From contig JAFGIX010000022.1 of the NCBI GenBank assembly GCA_016929395.1, positions 17,838-81,837 on the forward strand: a stretch of DNA of 64,000 bases, written 5' to 3'. The DNA comes from Candidatus Zymogenus saltonus (GTDB lineage: Bacteria > Desulfobacterota > Zymogenia > Zymogenales > Zymogenaceae). How positions within the stretch are numbered: the first letter of the stretch is position 1; every line of letters begins with the position of its first letter. The position numbers were made by a program, and so were the translations under genes. Of this stretch, positions 26,490 to 35,004 are shown piece by piece. The notes below the pieces were generated by a model. That model saw only the letters and a list, made by a program, of their open reading frames with translations, had not been told where the DNA came from and did no database searches.

Positions 26490-27005
26490 TTAAGGTTTCA
26501 ATACTTCTCCAATTTCAACGCGACAACCATGAAGTTCAAACAAGCTTTTGTTCTTAACAGCTTTTTCTTTATCTGGATATTCAACAGTCATTCCCTCCTG
26601 TAGGTCAGAATTTATTCTTGAATATGGAATGCCTTTCATTTCAGAAAGTTTTTTTATTAAAAAATGGGCTTTTTTTGTATCTTCTGGCTTATAGACAGTA
26701 AGTTGATAAATAGTGCTGTATCTGAAATTGCAAAAGCGGCACATTTTAGCTTCTTTTGGTATGCTTTCTCCACACTGTGGACATTGCTTTTTTGAAAGTC
26801 TTTCTTCTTCTGCGGCTTTTTCAAATTCCTGAAATTGCCTCTTAACTTGTTTCTTTTTTTTCTGTTCATTCTTAATGTAAAAGTGTCCACCTACAACGGA
26901 AGCTACACCTAAAATAAATGTTAGAATACCAATACCACCAACAAATAAAAGAAAAGGAGAAACAACTATTAATACAACACCCAATAATTCAAGAAAGCAT
27001 CCCAT
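26490..27005 (-). CDS. Small membrane protein with zinc ribbon
   Basis: A 171-aa protein with two hydrophobic N-terminal helices (about 3-45), a charged helical stretch (about 50-72), and a double-CxxC zinc ribbon CPQCGESIPKEAKMCRFC (about 75-92). A small C-terminal domain follows (LIKKLSEMKGIPYSRI). It has a good AGGAAAGAT ribosome site. Function is unknown. The ribbon type is the same as that seen on many proteins of the 32-59 kb island, which may link this pair to it. Confidence 0.65.
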   Translation of the reverse strand: MGCFLELLGVVLIVVSPFLLFVGGIGILTFILGVASVVGGHFYIKNEQKKKKQVKRQFQEFEKAAEEERLSKKQCPQCGESIPKEAKMCRFCNFRYSTIYQLTVYKPEDTKKAHFLIKKLSEMKGIPYSRINSDLQEGMTVEYPDKEKAVKNKSLFELHGCRVEIGEVLKP

Positions 27006-27180
27006 TTTATCTTTCCTGTTTTCTATACTTTTATCATCAAGGCTTTTAATTGAGTCGTATAGTTAATAAAGAAAGTATACACAAAGTGACAAGTCTATTC
27101 AAGTGGAAAATATAACACAAAAAATTGTTAATATTGAAGATATTAGTACCACAGTCAGGACAAGTTGTTCAATAGCTTTT

Positions 27181-28008
27181 TTATTCCTCCCCCCAGGCCT
27201 TTTTACTCCTCTCTATCTTCTTCTTCTGGTTCTTCCACGTCTCGGTGGTGAGAAACGACTCCTCCCACCTGTTAAGCATCTTCTCGTATAGGGAGTAGGG
27301 GACGGCGAACGTCATCTCGTCGGTCTTGAGGAACTTCCTGCATGACGGGTCGAAGCCGCCGAGGACGGCGAATTCTTTATTGTCCTTCAGGTATTTAGCC
27401 GGCCATGTCACCACGTCGCTGCAGCCGGGGCCGAAGGGCGACCTCACAGCATCGATGTCGGCCGTTATGAAGGCGGTGAGGACCGCAAGGCCGCTCATCG
27501 CCTCGGGGCGCGCGAAGAAGACAACGGTGACCGGAACCTCCCCCTCCTTGAATTGGCCGATCCGTTTTACGACGCAGTACCTGGCGGCGGCTTTTGGCGG
27601 GTCCATGGCGTCGAAGAAGGCCTTTGCCGCCTCCGGGGAGGCGGCGTAGCGCTCCCCCTCAATGATGCCGGGGATCCCTGTGGAGATGAAGGGGGGGTGC
27701 ATGTGGAGGTAGGGGTTCATGAACCCGAGGTAGAAGGCCCCGCCAAGGCACCCGAACCGCTCGGCGTCGAAGCAGGCGGCGGCGTTTTTCTTCCTCGCCC
27801 GCCAGATGATCCCCAGGACGCAGGCGAAATTTTCCATTACCGACTGCCAGTCGATTTCCCCCTTCTCCTCCGCCTCGCGGCTTATAGGCGTCTGCGGTTT
27901 GGGGGAGACGCAGTCCTCCGGCTCCTCGTCGGTCCATATCACCCCCATCGGCTCCTCGTCGAGACCCAGGGCAGACAGAAATTCTGCGAGCCTGTCATCG
28001 TTTTTCAT
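27181..28008 (-). CDS. DUF169 family protein
   Basis: A 275-aa cytosolic protein of the DUF169 family, recognised by an N-terminal GLDEEPMGVIW, a central cysteine-rich region (WRARKKNAAACFDAERFGCLGGAFYLGF) and the late GPGCSDVVTWP. Members are common in anaerobes and often lie near metal or redox enzymes; their activity is not established. Cysteines in FGCLGG and GPGCSD are conserved features of the family and could bind a metal or cluster (inference). A good AAGGATACAAA site precedes the ATG. It lies 27 bp after the beta-propeller gene 28036-29172. Confidence 0.78.
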   Translation of the reverse strand: MKNDDRLAEFLSALGLDEEPMGVIWTDEEPEDCVSPKPQTPISREAEEKGEIDWQSVMENFACVLGIIWRARKKNAAACFDAERFGCLGGAFYLGFMNPYLHMHPPFISTGIPGIIEGERYAASPEAAKAFFDAMDPPKAAARYCVVKRIGQFKEGEVPVTVVFFARPEAMSGLAVLTAFITADIDAVRSPFGPGCSDVVTWPAKYLKDNKEFAVLGGFDPSCRKFLKTDEMTFAVPYSLYEKMLNRWEESFLTTETWKNQKKKIERSKKAWGEE

Positions 28009-28035
28009 TTTGTATCCTTCGTTCTGGCTGAATAT

Positions 28036-29172
28036 CTACTTCAGCTTCGAATCCGCCAGCTCCTCGAGGCTTTTGACGCTGATCTTTGCCATCATTATGT
28101 CGGAGGGGGTAAACATCCCTATAACCCAGGGATAGTCCCGCTTGATGTTGCTGGTGTAGTAGCAGATGTAGACGTAACCGTCCTTTACGACCACCCCCGG
28201 ATACGATGTGTCCCCGGCGCTGGGGAGGTCGGAGAGGTACATCAGCCCCTTCTCGGTAACAAGGAAGATGGAGGTTCGCTTTTTGCCGAGGATGCTCCCC
28301 GTCTCGGTAAGAGGCATGTTCCAGCCGGTGTGGAGACGGCCGACGGCGTAGACGTGATCGTTTACGGTGAAGAGGTACGGGCCGTCGAGCCGGGTCACGA
28401 AGCTGTGCTCCTCCGTCCACTCCTTGTACGGCGGCTCGGAGACGGCGATTAGGGTGTTTCCCCGGTTGTCGCCGAAGTAGTAGCCGGCCACCTCGAGCCT
28501 CGCCGTGGCGAGCATCCTCCCGTCCTTAAGAAACTCGATGGCGGTCTCGTCGTTAAAGTCCCCCTCGTATATCTGGGAGACCTCGGTCCATCTTAGGCCG
28601 TCGGTCGATCTCAACAGGATCGATTTGCCGTGCTCGTTCCAGTAGGCGGGGATGTACCAACTCTTCCCGCCGTCGTTGCTCTTCGGCCGCCAGAAGAGCC
28701 ACCCCTTCGGTTCGATATCGCGAAAAGGCTCCCAGTCGACGCCGTCCGCGCTCGTCGTCACCACGGTGCCGTAGGGCTCCGCCGCAAAATCGACGTTCTT
28801 CAGGGCGTACATGAAGAGTTTTTCTCCTATGGCTGCGAGCTTCGGGTCTCTGATGTCTTCGCCCGGATTCTGAAACTCGGCGGTTTTCTCCCACTCCCTG
28901 GCGTCCTTCGATTTCATTAGCACGAGCCTCGTCGTCTCGCTGGCGAAGTGGTAGGGCGCGGCGGCGTGGATCATGTAAAACGAGCCGTCGTGGTAGATCA
29001 TGTCGGTGTTGGAGTTGTGGAGCCCGTCGTGTACGGCGGGCCACGTCTCTATCTCCAGGAGTTCCGATACTTCGGAGCGGTTGGGCCGAAATGAGAAATG
29101 GGTTATAAGGACTATTAACGCAATAATAAGAAGGCAGACAATATTAAAAGACCATTTTAATATCTTTTTCAT
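28036..29172 (-). CDS. Membrane-anchored beta-propeller, sialidase/GH-like
   Basis: A 378-aa protein with one N-terminal membrane anchor (about 8-27, IVCLLIIALIVLITHF), then a beta-propeller of the five-bladed glycosidase/sialidase-like type. Repeated blade motifs appear as KDAREWEKTAEF, ADGVDWEPFRDI, TDGLRWTEVSQI and YVYICYYTSN. Such propellers bind or cleave extracytoplasmic glycans. The catalytic residues cannot be assigned. A strong GGGAGG ribosome site precedes the ATG at 29172. Confidence 0.65.
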   Translation of the reverse strand: MKKILKWSFNIVCLLIIALIVLITHFSFRPNRSEVSELLEIETWPAVHDGLHNSNTDMIYHDGSFYMIHAAAPYHFASETTRLVLMKSKDAREWEKTAEFQNPGEDIRDPKLAAIGEKLFMYALKNVDFAAEPYGTVVTTSADGVDWEPFRDIEPKGWLFWRPKSNDGGKSWYIPAYWNEHGKSILLRSTDGLRWTEVSQIYEGDFNDETAIEFLKDGRMLATARLEVAGYYFGDNRGNTLIAVSEPPYKEWTEEHSFVTRLDGPYLFTVNDHVYAVGRLHTGWNMPLTETGSILGKKRTSIFLVTEKGLMYLSDLPSAGDTSYPGVVVKDGYVYICYYTSNIKRDYPWVIGMFTPSDIMMAKISVKSLEELADSKLK

Positions 29173-29291
29173 AGCTTTTCCTCCCTTTTTTTTTCACAAT
29201 ATCATTATCTTTGAAATCAAACAAGGAAAATTCAGCCCTTTGGTTGGTTTTCAATTTCTTTGAAAGGGCGAAAAAAATCCCAACAAAATAC

Positions 29292-29320
29292 TTGACAAAA
29301 CCACTTGGTTATTATATATT
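29292..29320 (+). promoter_or_regulatory. Promoter of the NifS-NifU-DsrE-TusA unit
   Basis: TTGACA (29292-29297) and TATATT (29315-29320) are separated by 17 bp. The spacer contains the dyad AACCA-CT-TGGTT (29299-29310), a possible operator for a redox or Fe-S responsive regulator (inference). The leader to the ATG at 29354 is about 26 nt. Confidence 0.65.
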
Positions 29321-29353
29321 TAATGTAATAGTAAGAATTATGGAAGAAAAAAG

Positions 29354-30535
29354 ATGAAAACAATATATCTTGATCATGCGGCAGGAACCCCGGTTGACGA
29401 CAAAGTCGTCGATGGGATGATACCCTATCTGAAGGGATACTTCGGAAATCCCCAAAGCATCCACGTATACGGCGAGGAGGCCAAGGGCGCCATCGAGGCG
29501 GCGAGGGAAGTGATGGCAGACCTCATCTCCGCCGATCCTGGCGAGATATACTTCACCGCTAACGGCACCGAGTCGAACAACATCGCGATAAAGGGTATCG
29601 CCCACGCGGCGAAGAAGAAGGGGAGCCACATCGTGGTCTCGGCGATCGAGCACCAGTCGGTCCTCCACTCTGTAAAGAGCCTTGTAAAAGAGGGTTTCTC
29701 GGTGACCCACGTCCCGGTGGACAAGCACGGCGTCGTGAGCCTCGAAGATGTAAAAAAGGCGATGGTTGATGAGACGATATTGGTGTCCATTATGCACGCG
29801 AACAGCGAGGTGGGGACGATAGAGCCGATAGGTGAGATCGCGAAAGTGGCAAAAGAGCGGGGCGCAATTTTTCATACAGACGCCGTCTCCGCCGTGGGGA
29901 ATATCCCCGTGGATGTGAATAAGCTCGGGGTCGACTCCCTCTCCCTCTCCGGCAGCCAGTTCTACGGGCCGAAGGGCGCGGCGGCCCTGTACCTGAAAAA
30001 GGGGACGAGGATAGTGCCCTTTATCGACGGGGGGATACAGGAGGACGGCAGGCGTCCTGGGACGGAGAACGTCCCGGGGATCGTGGGGCTGGGCCTTGCC
30101 GCCCGGCTTGCCAAGGATGAGATGGCGGATCGAGCAAAACACCTGACCGTGCTCAGGGATGCCCTTATATCGGGACTCACCTCTAAAATCGATCATATTT
30201 ATCTCACTGGACACCCTGAAAAGAGGCTTCCGGGACACGCGAGTTTCGTTGTCGAGTTCATCGAGGGGGAGGCGATGCTCTTGAGCCTCAGCATGGAGGG
30301 GGTGTGCGTCGCCAGCGGCTCCGCCTGCACCTCGAAGGCCTTGAAGGCCTCCCACGTCCTCGAGGCGATGAAGGTGGAGACCGCCCTGGCCCAGGGATCG
30401 ATCGTCTTCAGCTTCGGGATGATGAACACGATGGAGGATGTGGACTACGTCCTGGAGGTTTTTCCTCCCATCATTGAGAGGCTGAGGAAGATGTCCCCGT
30501 TATATACGAAATATTTGAAAGAAGGAAAAAAATAA
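29354..30535 (+). CDS. NifS/IscS-like protein lacking the PLP lysine
   Basis: A 393-aa fold-type I protein that reads like a cysteine desulfurase: YLDHAAGTP at the start, H100 in SAIEHQS, D176 in FHTDA, and the flexible loop with the sulfur-carrying cysteine C325 (ASGSACTSKALKASHVL). The SxHK motif, whose lysine holds PLP, reads SGSQFYGPKG, so the lysine is Q202 and the histidine S201. The substrate-binding arginine in IRFSLG is lost too (IVFSFG), and Q in DAxQ is S179. It should therefore be a poor or inactive desulfurase. Archaeoglobus fulgidus IscS also lacks the lysine and has been proposed as an Fe-S scaffold partner of IscU. The adjacent nifU gene fits that model. Confidence 0.9.
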   Translation: MKTIYLDHAAGTPVDDKVVDGMIPYLKGYFGNPQSIHVYGEEAKGAIEAAREVMADLISADPGEIYFTANGTESNNIAIKGIAHAAKKKGSHIVVSAIEHQSVLHSVKSLVKEGFSVTHVPVDKHGVVSLEDVKKAMVDETILVSIMHANSEVGTIEPIGEIAKVAKERGAIFHTDAVSAVGNIPVDVNKLGVDSLSLSGSQFYGPKGAAALYLKKGTRIVPFIDGGIQEDGRRPGTENVPGIVGLGLAARLAKDEMADRAKHLTVLRDALISGLTSKIDHIYLTGHPEKRLPGHASFVVEFIEGEAMLLSLSMEGVCVASGSACTSKALKASHVLEAMKVETALAQGSIVFSFGMMNTMEDVDYVLEVFPPIIERLRKMSPLYTKYLKEGKK

Positions 30536-30558
30536 CAGGAAAAGGAGGTATATAAGCC

Positions 30559-31059
30559 ATGTACTCAGAAAAGGTTATGGATCACTTCAGAAATCCCCGA
30601 AACGTGGGGGTCTTGGATAATGCCGACGGAATCGGCGAGGAGGGAAATCCGGTCTGCGGAGACATGATGACGTTTTACATCAAGGTCAAGGACGACAGGC
30701 TCGAGGATATAAAATTCCAGACTTTCGGCTGCGGCAGCGCCATTGCCGTGTCGAGCATGATAAGCGAGATGGCCATGGGCAAGACCCTGGACGAGGCGAT
30801 GAAGATAACCAACAAGGACGTTGCGGAGGAGCTGGGTGGTCTTCCCAAGAACAAGCTCCATTGCTCGAATCTCGGCGCGGACGCCCTCCACAGGGCTATC
30901 GAGAACTACAGGAAGGACGTCAAGGTTGAGCCTAAGGCGAAGAGGCCGGAAAAGCCGGCGGATTCCGCCGCCCACTGTCATTGTCCCTACTGCGGCGAGG
31001 AGTTCGACTGCAAGGACAGTCACGTGGAGATGTGTCAGAACAGGCCAGCCTCCGAATAG
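30559..31059 (+). CDS. NifU/IscU-type Fe-S scaffold with extra C-terminal cysteine cluster
   Basis: A 166-aa scaffold on which Fe-S clusters are built. The IscU core is complete: HFRNPRNVG, C33 (NPVCGD), C58 (TFGCGSAIAVSS) and C102 (KLHCSNLGADALHRAI). A short tail after residue 135 holds four or more further cysteines (CHCPYCGEEFDC and HVEMC), a likely zinc or cluster knuckle not found in plain IscU. It is 23 bp downstream of the lysine-less NifS gene with AGGAGG before the ATG, so the two are surely co-expressed and probably form a complex. Confidence 0.9.
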   Translation: MYSEKVMDHFRNPRNVGVLDNADGIGEEGNPVCGDMMTFYIKVKDDRLEDIKFQTFGCGSAIAVSSMISEMAMGKTLDEAMKITNKDVAEELGGLPKNKLHCSNLGADALHRAIENYRKDVKVEPKAKRPEKPADSAAHCHCPYCGEEFDCKDSHVEMCQNRPASE

Positions 31060-31131
31060 ATAATTTCCGACACAGTTTGGGCCGGGAGTGTGGACACTGT
31101 TTTTGTCTGAATTTTGTTTTTGGAGGGAAAG

Positions 31132-31614
31132 ATGAGCGGCAAAGACAAGGCGACGATCATCGTCTTCAGCGATGATATAGACAAGGTCCTGGCGGCCTTC
31201 AACATCGCCACCGGGGCGGCGGCCATGGGGATGGATGTATCCATTTTCTTCACCTTCTGGGGACTCAACGTTGTGAGAAAGGAGAGATCGGCTAAGAGCC
31301 CCAGGGAGTTTTTAAAGAAGACCTTCGGGATTGTAAACCGCGGCGGAGCAAGCAGGCTCAAGCTCTCGAAGTTTCACATGGGGGGGATCGGGACGTGGAT
31401 GATGAAGATCCTGATGAAAAAGTCGATGATGTTAAGCGTAAAGGAGATGATAGGGATCGCCCACTCCCTTGGTGTTACGATGATCGCCTGCACCACATCG
31501 ATGGAGTTTATGGGGGTGGACAAGGAAGACATTATTGATGAAGTAACTCGCTTTGCGGGGGTCGCCACCTACCTGGCAATGGCCAGGGAGAGCAAGATCA
31601 ACCTCTTTATTTGA
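31132..31614 (+). CDS. DsrE/DsrF-like sulfur relay protein
   Basis: A protein of about 160 aa of the DsrE/DsrEFH-like family, which carries persulfide sulfur between donor and acceptor proteins. It begins KATIIVFSDDIDKVLAAFN and has the hydrophobic AAMGMDVSIFFTFWGL, then a C-terminal active cysteine in MIACTTSMEFMG. GGAGG five bases before ATG 31132 fixes the start, although the frame extends to 31114. It overlaps the TusA region (stop TGA at 31612-31614) and with NifS, NifU and TusA forms a sulfur, or possibly selenium, relay unit. Confidence 0.85.
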   Translation: MSGKDKATIIVFSDDIDKVLAAFNIATGAAAMGMDVSIFFTFWGLNVVRKERSAKSPREFLKKTFGIVNRGGASRLKLSKFHMGGIGTWMMKILMKKSMMLSVKEMIGIAHSLGVTMIACTTSMEFMGVDKEDIIDEVTRFAGVATYLAMARESKINLFI

Positions 31615-31631
31615 TGAGATGGGGTTTTAAT

Positions 31632-31871
31632 ATGGATTTCAAGAAAGACCAGACACTGGACTGTTACGGGATGCTCTGCCCGCTTCCGATAATCAAGATA
31701 TCGGAGAAGATTAAGGGAATGAAGGAGGGGGAGGTACTGGAGACCCTCTCCACCGACGAGGGGATAAAGGAGGATATCGTCGCCTGGTGCAGCGCCACCG
31801 GAAACGAGTATCTGGGCCTCAAGGAGGAGGACGACGTCTTCAAGGTCTTCGTGAAGAAGAGGGCGGACTGA
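31632..31871 (+). CDS. TusA/YedF/SirA-family sulfur carrier
   Basis: A protein of about 79 aa with the TusA signature LDCYGMLCPLPIIK: C16 of CPxP is the persulfide carrier and C11 is an extra cysteine. TusA and YedF proteins move sulfur (and in selenium-users sometimes selenium) between proteins. ATG 31632 is preferred over the upstream TTG/ATG at 31611/31614 because it starts at the conserved N-terminus and is preceded by GGGG. It is the last gene of the NifS-NifU-DsrE-TusA unit. Confidence 0.85.
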   Translation: MDFKKDQTLDCYGMLCPLPIIKISEKIKGMKEGEVLETLSTDEGIKEDIVAWCSATGNEYLGLKEEDDVFKVFVKKRAD

Positions 31872-31990
31872 CGTAAAAGAAGGGGCGGGCCGACATGAAA
31901 AGAACCTGATTGATTTTAAGGGGAAGGCAGGTCGACTAAAAGAAGGAGGGTTGACATTAAGAAGTCGGCTTAATGTGAATAAAGGCCGGG
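31872..31990. repeat. Degenerate purine-rich repeats after tusA
   Basis: Three loose copies of a unit (GACGTAAAAGAAGGGGCGGG, GACTAAAAGAAGGAGGGTTG, TGAATAAAGGCCGGGCTG), each followed by GACATNA or GACCTG, occupy the spacer behind tusA. No protein or stable hairpin is evident. They resemble in style the imperfect repeats behind the ParA gene and near the end of the window. Confidence 0.4.
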
Positions 31991-32100
31991 CTGACCTGAT
32001 CCCATAATAGGGAAATCGGTCACATTAGCTTCGGGGCTTGGCTCTCTCGGACGACTCCAAGTGGCCGATGTAACTTGCAGGTTGGAAACAATGGGGTTGT

Positions 32101-33540
32101 CTATTTCACAAGGATGCCGTTAATAATTCCCACGGCGTCAATTTCGGCGCCGGGATAATTTCCGTATTTGCATTGATCTCCCAAATCCGTCAATCTTACA
32201 TAACGAAATCTATTATAGAATTTTACTCTTTCTTCTTGACCGATATCGACGCAGAATATGCCTCCGTGTATCCTGCCGATATTAATCCAATGCTCGCCGT
32301 CTTCGCTTATCTCAAGGTAAGTCGCTTCGACGTCGTCCCCTACTTCAAATACACATATGTCGCAACCGTCTCCGTCGATCAGTCTCACCCTTGAAAATTC
32401 GAGGGTGATCGAGCCCCTGCATCCAAGGGTGACTTCATCGTTTGAGAGCATGATCCTGTAGTTCGGCAATCCGATCGCATTGGTCGGTATTTTGCTGTTG
32501 GGGTATACAGGTTGTGGAGATCCCATCCTATAATGAATGACCCTGTCGGCAAAGGAGTCGACTCCGTATTTGAAGATATGCTCAATGCCGTCCGAATCTG
32601 GACATTTTTCTTTTTTAATTGAATTTGAACTGCTTTCCGATTTTTTTTCAGCCCGGACGCATCTATTTTTAATGTCGTCCGCTATGAGTTCGGGCTCGTC
32701 AGTTTTTTCAGTTATCTGCCATATATCTTCATACTCATCTCTTTCTTTATCGATATTTACAAAAGCTCGGGCTACGAAACTATTTTTGTCTGCATGAGTA
32801 ATGGCGAATTTGGTATTTTCCGGAATAGATAAAATGCCCATCTCCTTGGCTTTTGAACAGAATTCATTTTTATTTCGACAATACTCATGTTCTTTATAAT
32901 AGATATCTTGTAAAAACTCTTTTATTTCAGAACGAATTTTCTGTCTTTCAAAATAATCGAGATTGCTTTTAGTAAAAAAAAGTACTAGTATAAGTATTAA
33001 TACAAAAAAAACAATATATACTTTTTTAGTTTTTTCTGGTACCTTTTTGAGTCTTGAATCTATTTGTTCAATAAATGATTTCTTTCTGCAATTAGCACAA
33101 AATTCTGCTTTATTGTTGCTTAACTCGGCGCCACAAATTATGCACTTTATCTTTTTCCCTTTACTGGTTCTTGTCCTTTTTTCAATATCTAATTTAATTA
33201 TATATAGTACATAAAAAAAACACGAAATTATAATTAAAACGGTAATTAAAAAAATAATACTTAATGTGCTGATATGCTCCAGGAAAAAAATAGTCTTTGT
33301 TGAGGTAAATGATGTGATTTTCTTTATAAGAGAAATGGGATCTTTGTAGTGTTCGTATATAAAGAATAAAAAATGAACATATATAGAAATTATAAAACAT
33401 ATTGCAACAAAAAAAATAATAACTTTTTTATTTTCCAGTAGCAATGATAGTAGATTGCTAAGTTTGTTTTTTATTCTATCTTTTAATTTAAGCAAACATA
33501 ATCGTAAGTTACTAAGTTTATTTTTTATATTTACTTTCAT
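32101..33540 (-). CDS. Multi-pass membrane protein with zinc ribbon and discoidin-like domain
   Basis: A 479-aa protein with an AT-rich 5' half. It has an N-terminal coiled stretch, two transmembrane helices (about 39-62 and 90-112), a cytosolic zinc ribbon KCIICGAELSNNKAEFCANC (about 132-151), a third helix (about 172-192), an acidic linker and a C-terminal beta-sandwich of about 150 residues (ITLEFSRVRLIDGDGCDICV, FRYVRLTDLGD) that resembles a discoidin-like ligand-binding domain. It is the first zinc-ribbon protein at the left edge of the island and is divergent to the next gene. Function is unknown. Its AT-rich composition suggests acquisition. Confidence 0.65.
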   Translation of the reverse strand: MKVNIKNKLSNLRLCLLKLKDRIKNKLSNLLSLLLENKKVIIFFVAICFIISIYVHFLFFIYEHYKDPISLIKKITSFTSTKTIFFLEHISTLSIIFLITVLIIISCFFYVLYIIKLDIEKRTRTSKGKKIKCIICGAELSNNKAEFCANCRKKSFIEQIDSRLKKVPEKTKKVYIVFFVLILILVLFFTKSNLDYFERQKIRSEIKEFLQDIYYKEHEYCRNKNEFCSKAKEMGILSIPENTKFAITHADKNSFVARAFVNIDKERDEYEDIWQITEKTDEPELIADDIKNRCVRAEKKSESSSNSIKKEKCPDSDGIEHIFKYGVDSFADRVIHYRMGSPQPVYPNSKIPTNAIGLPNYRIMLSNDEVTLGCRGSITLEFSRVRLIDGDGCDICVFEVGDDVEATYLEISEDGEHWINIGRIHGGIFCVDIGQEERVKFYNRFRYVRLTDLGDQCKYGNYPGAEIDAVGIINGILVK

Positions 33541-33707
33541 TCTAAATAACCATGGTAGCAGTTAAAAAAAATATTCTAAAGTACTTTGTATTAATTTCAT
33601 TTTTTGTATGATTAATTCGTTTTTGCTTAATACTATTTTTTTGTTTTTAATATGTCAATATAAAAATGACTGATTGCGCATTTATTTTTAAAACGACTAT
33701 TATTTTC

Positions 33708-33735
33708 TTGATTTATTTTGTTATTTAAATATTAT
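33708..33735 (+). promoter_or_regulatory. Candidate promoter in divergent spacer
   Basis: TTGATT (33708-33713) and TATTAT (33730-33735) lie 16 bp apart in a very AT-rich 285-bp spacer, 90 bp upstream of the probable start at 33826. The -35 matches only four of six positions, so the call is weak. Nothing else was found in the spacer. Confidence 0.3.
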
Positions 33736-33825
33736 ATGATTTATTAGTGAACTTTCTTCATGCTGTTTAAACGTTAAAAAGCGTTGAAAAAAAGTATTAA
33801 AGAATCAAAAAAACGGGAGAAAAAA

Positions 33826-35004
33826 ATGGGAAAGAAGTATCTATTTTCATTTGGCGCCGTTCCAATTGACCTGAGTGAAAAAATATATATACTCGAAGAT
33901 AAAGCGGAAAAAATAGAAAAAAATATAGAATTAGCTACAATAACTGGAAAGAGATTAGAGAAATCTCTCAAGCAATGCAAAAATTTTGTAAAAGACGTAG
34001 ATTATAATGGCAAAATTACAAAAATTGACGATGTAGATTTAACTACAAAAATTGATGATCCTTTAGATACAGGAATCGATGAGATAGTAAAATTTGGTTT
34101 TAATAGTGAGTATCAAGTTCTTAATTTAGGTGATCCTATTAAAATTGGTTGTTTTTTTGTAGGCAACGGAAAGCAATTTAAACTACTCTATAACGGCAAT
34201 TTTGTTTTGTATTACATGGAAGTTAATGATGAAAACAAGCACGATAATGAGTATGGAATGAAAACGGCGCATAGTCTACTTAAGGAATGTATTGATAGCG
34301 GGTTTAAAGGCGAAGATGATTATGATGTTTTGGAAGTAAGTCCCGCTCCGTTAAATGATTTATTTCTTGCGGAATTATTAACGAGTAAAAAGAAAGATGC
34401 CAATATTAGAATAAAGAATATGAATAAAGATAGCGACATTGTATATGTTTCAGGCAGAACTAATCCGGAAATATTTTTTGAAGGTATATTTAAAAAGACA
34501 AAAGATGTTTTAAGGGAGTTCTACTCTTTGTCGAATAATAAAATTATGATTAGTAGAAAGAGTATAGACTTTTTGAATGAAAAATGCAAAGACATATTAA
34601 ACATTAGAACTGATTTAATAAAAACCTTAAAAAGTAAATTGATGCACAGGGCTAAATTAATTGCCAAGATTACAGATGAAATTCAAAACTTTTTTATACT
34701 GCTTATATCCTGGCTCATTTCAGCAAGGGGGCATAACCTAAAAGTCCAGGAATTTAAGAATCGCTTGAACGAGCTTCAAGGTTATTTCTTGAGAGATTCA
34801 ACTAATTATCTGAATATAGAAGATATTCCAATTGAGTCCTATATGCATTTTGTTTCAATGGGCCTGAGAGAGTTGGTTGGTTATAGAAAAATGATAGATT
34901 TATGGGTTATGGTATTAACAATTATTTTTAGCACGTTGGTCGGTGCTGCTTTTGGATATTTCCTAGAGAATATTATTAGTCGTTTTTTAGTCTATTTTTT
35001 TTAG
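33826..35004 (+). CDS. Unknown AT-rich protein with C-terminal membrane anchor
   Basis: A protein of about 392 aa (the frame opens at 33784, but GGGAG before ATG 33826 and the start MGKKYLFSFGAVPIDL make this the better start). An N-terminal coiled coil (YILEDKAEKIEKNIE) leads to a mixed alpha/beta domain, a helical segment near 240-330 and one or two transmembrane helices at the C-terminus (WVMVLTIIFSTLVGAAFGYF). No family is recognised. It is the gene just upstream of the GTPase pair, on the same strand and with similar base composition, so it may be a membrane partner of them (inference). Confidence 0.6.
   Translation: MGKKYLFSFGAVPIDLSEKIYILEDKAEKIEKNIELATITGKRLEKSLKQCKNFVKDVDYNGKITKIDDVDLTTKIDDPLDTGIDEIVKFGFNSEYQVLNLGDPIKIGCFFVGNGKQFKLLYNGNFVLYYMEVNDENKHDNEYGMKTAHSLLKECIDSGFKGEDDYDVLEVSPAPLNDLFLAELLTSKKKDANIRIKNMNKDSDIVYVSGRTNPEIFFEGIFKKTKDVLREFYSLSNNKIMISRKSIDFLNEKCKDILNIRTDLIKTLKSKLMHRAKLIAKITDEIQNFFILLISWLISARGHNLKVQEFKNRLNELQGYFLRDSTNYLNIEDIPIESYMHFVSMGLRELVGYRKMIDLWVMVLTIIFSTLVGAAFGYFLENIISRFLVYFF

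Noticed and set aside
27553..28452. 299-codon plus frame opposite the DUF169 and propeller genes
   Set aside because: Antisense shadow of GC-rich coding sequence.
29312..30355. 347-codon minus frame opposite the NifS gene
   Set aside because: Shadow; the plus strand matches the NifS family throughout.
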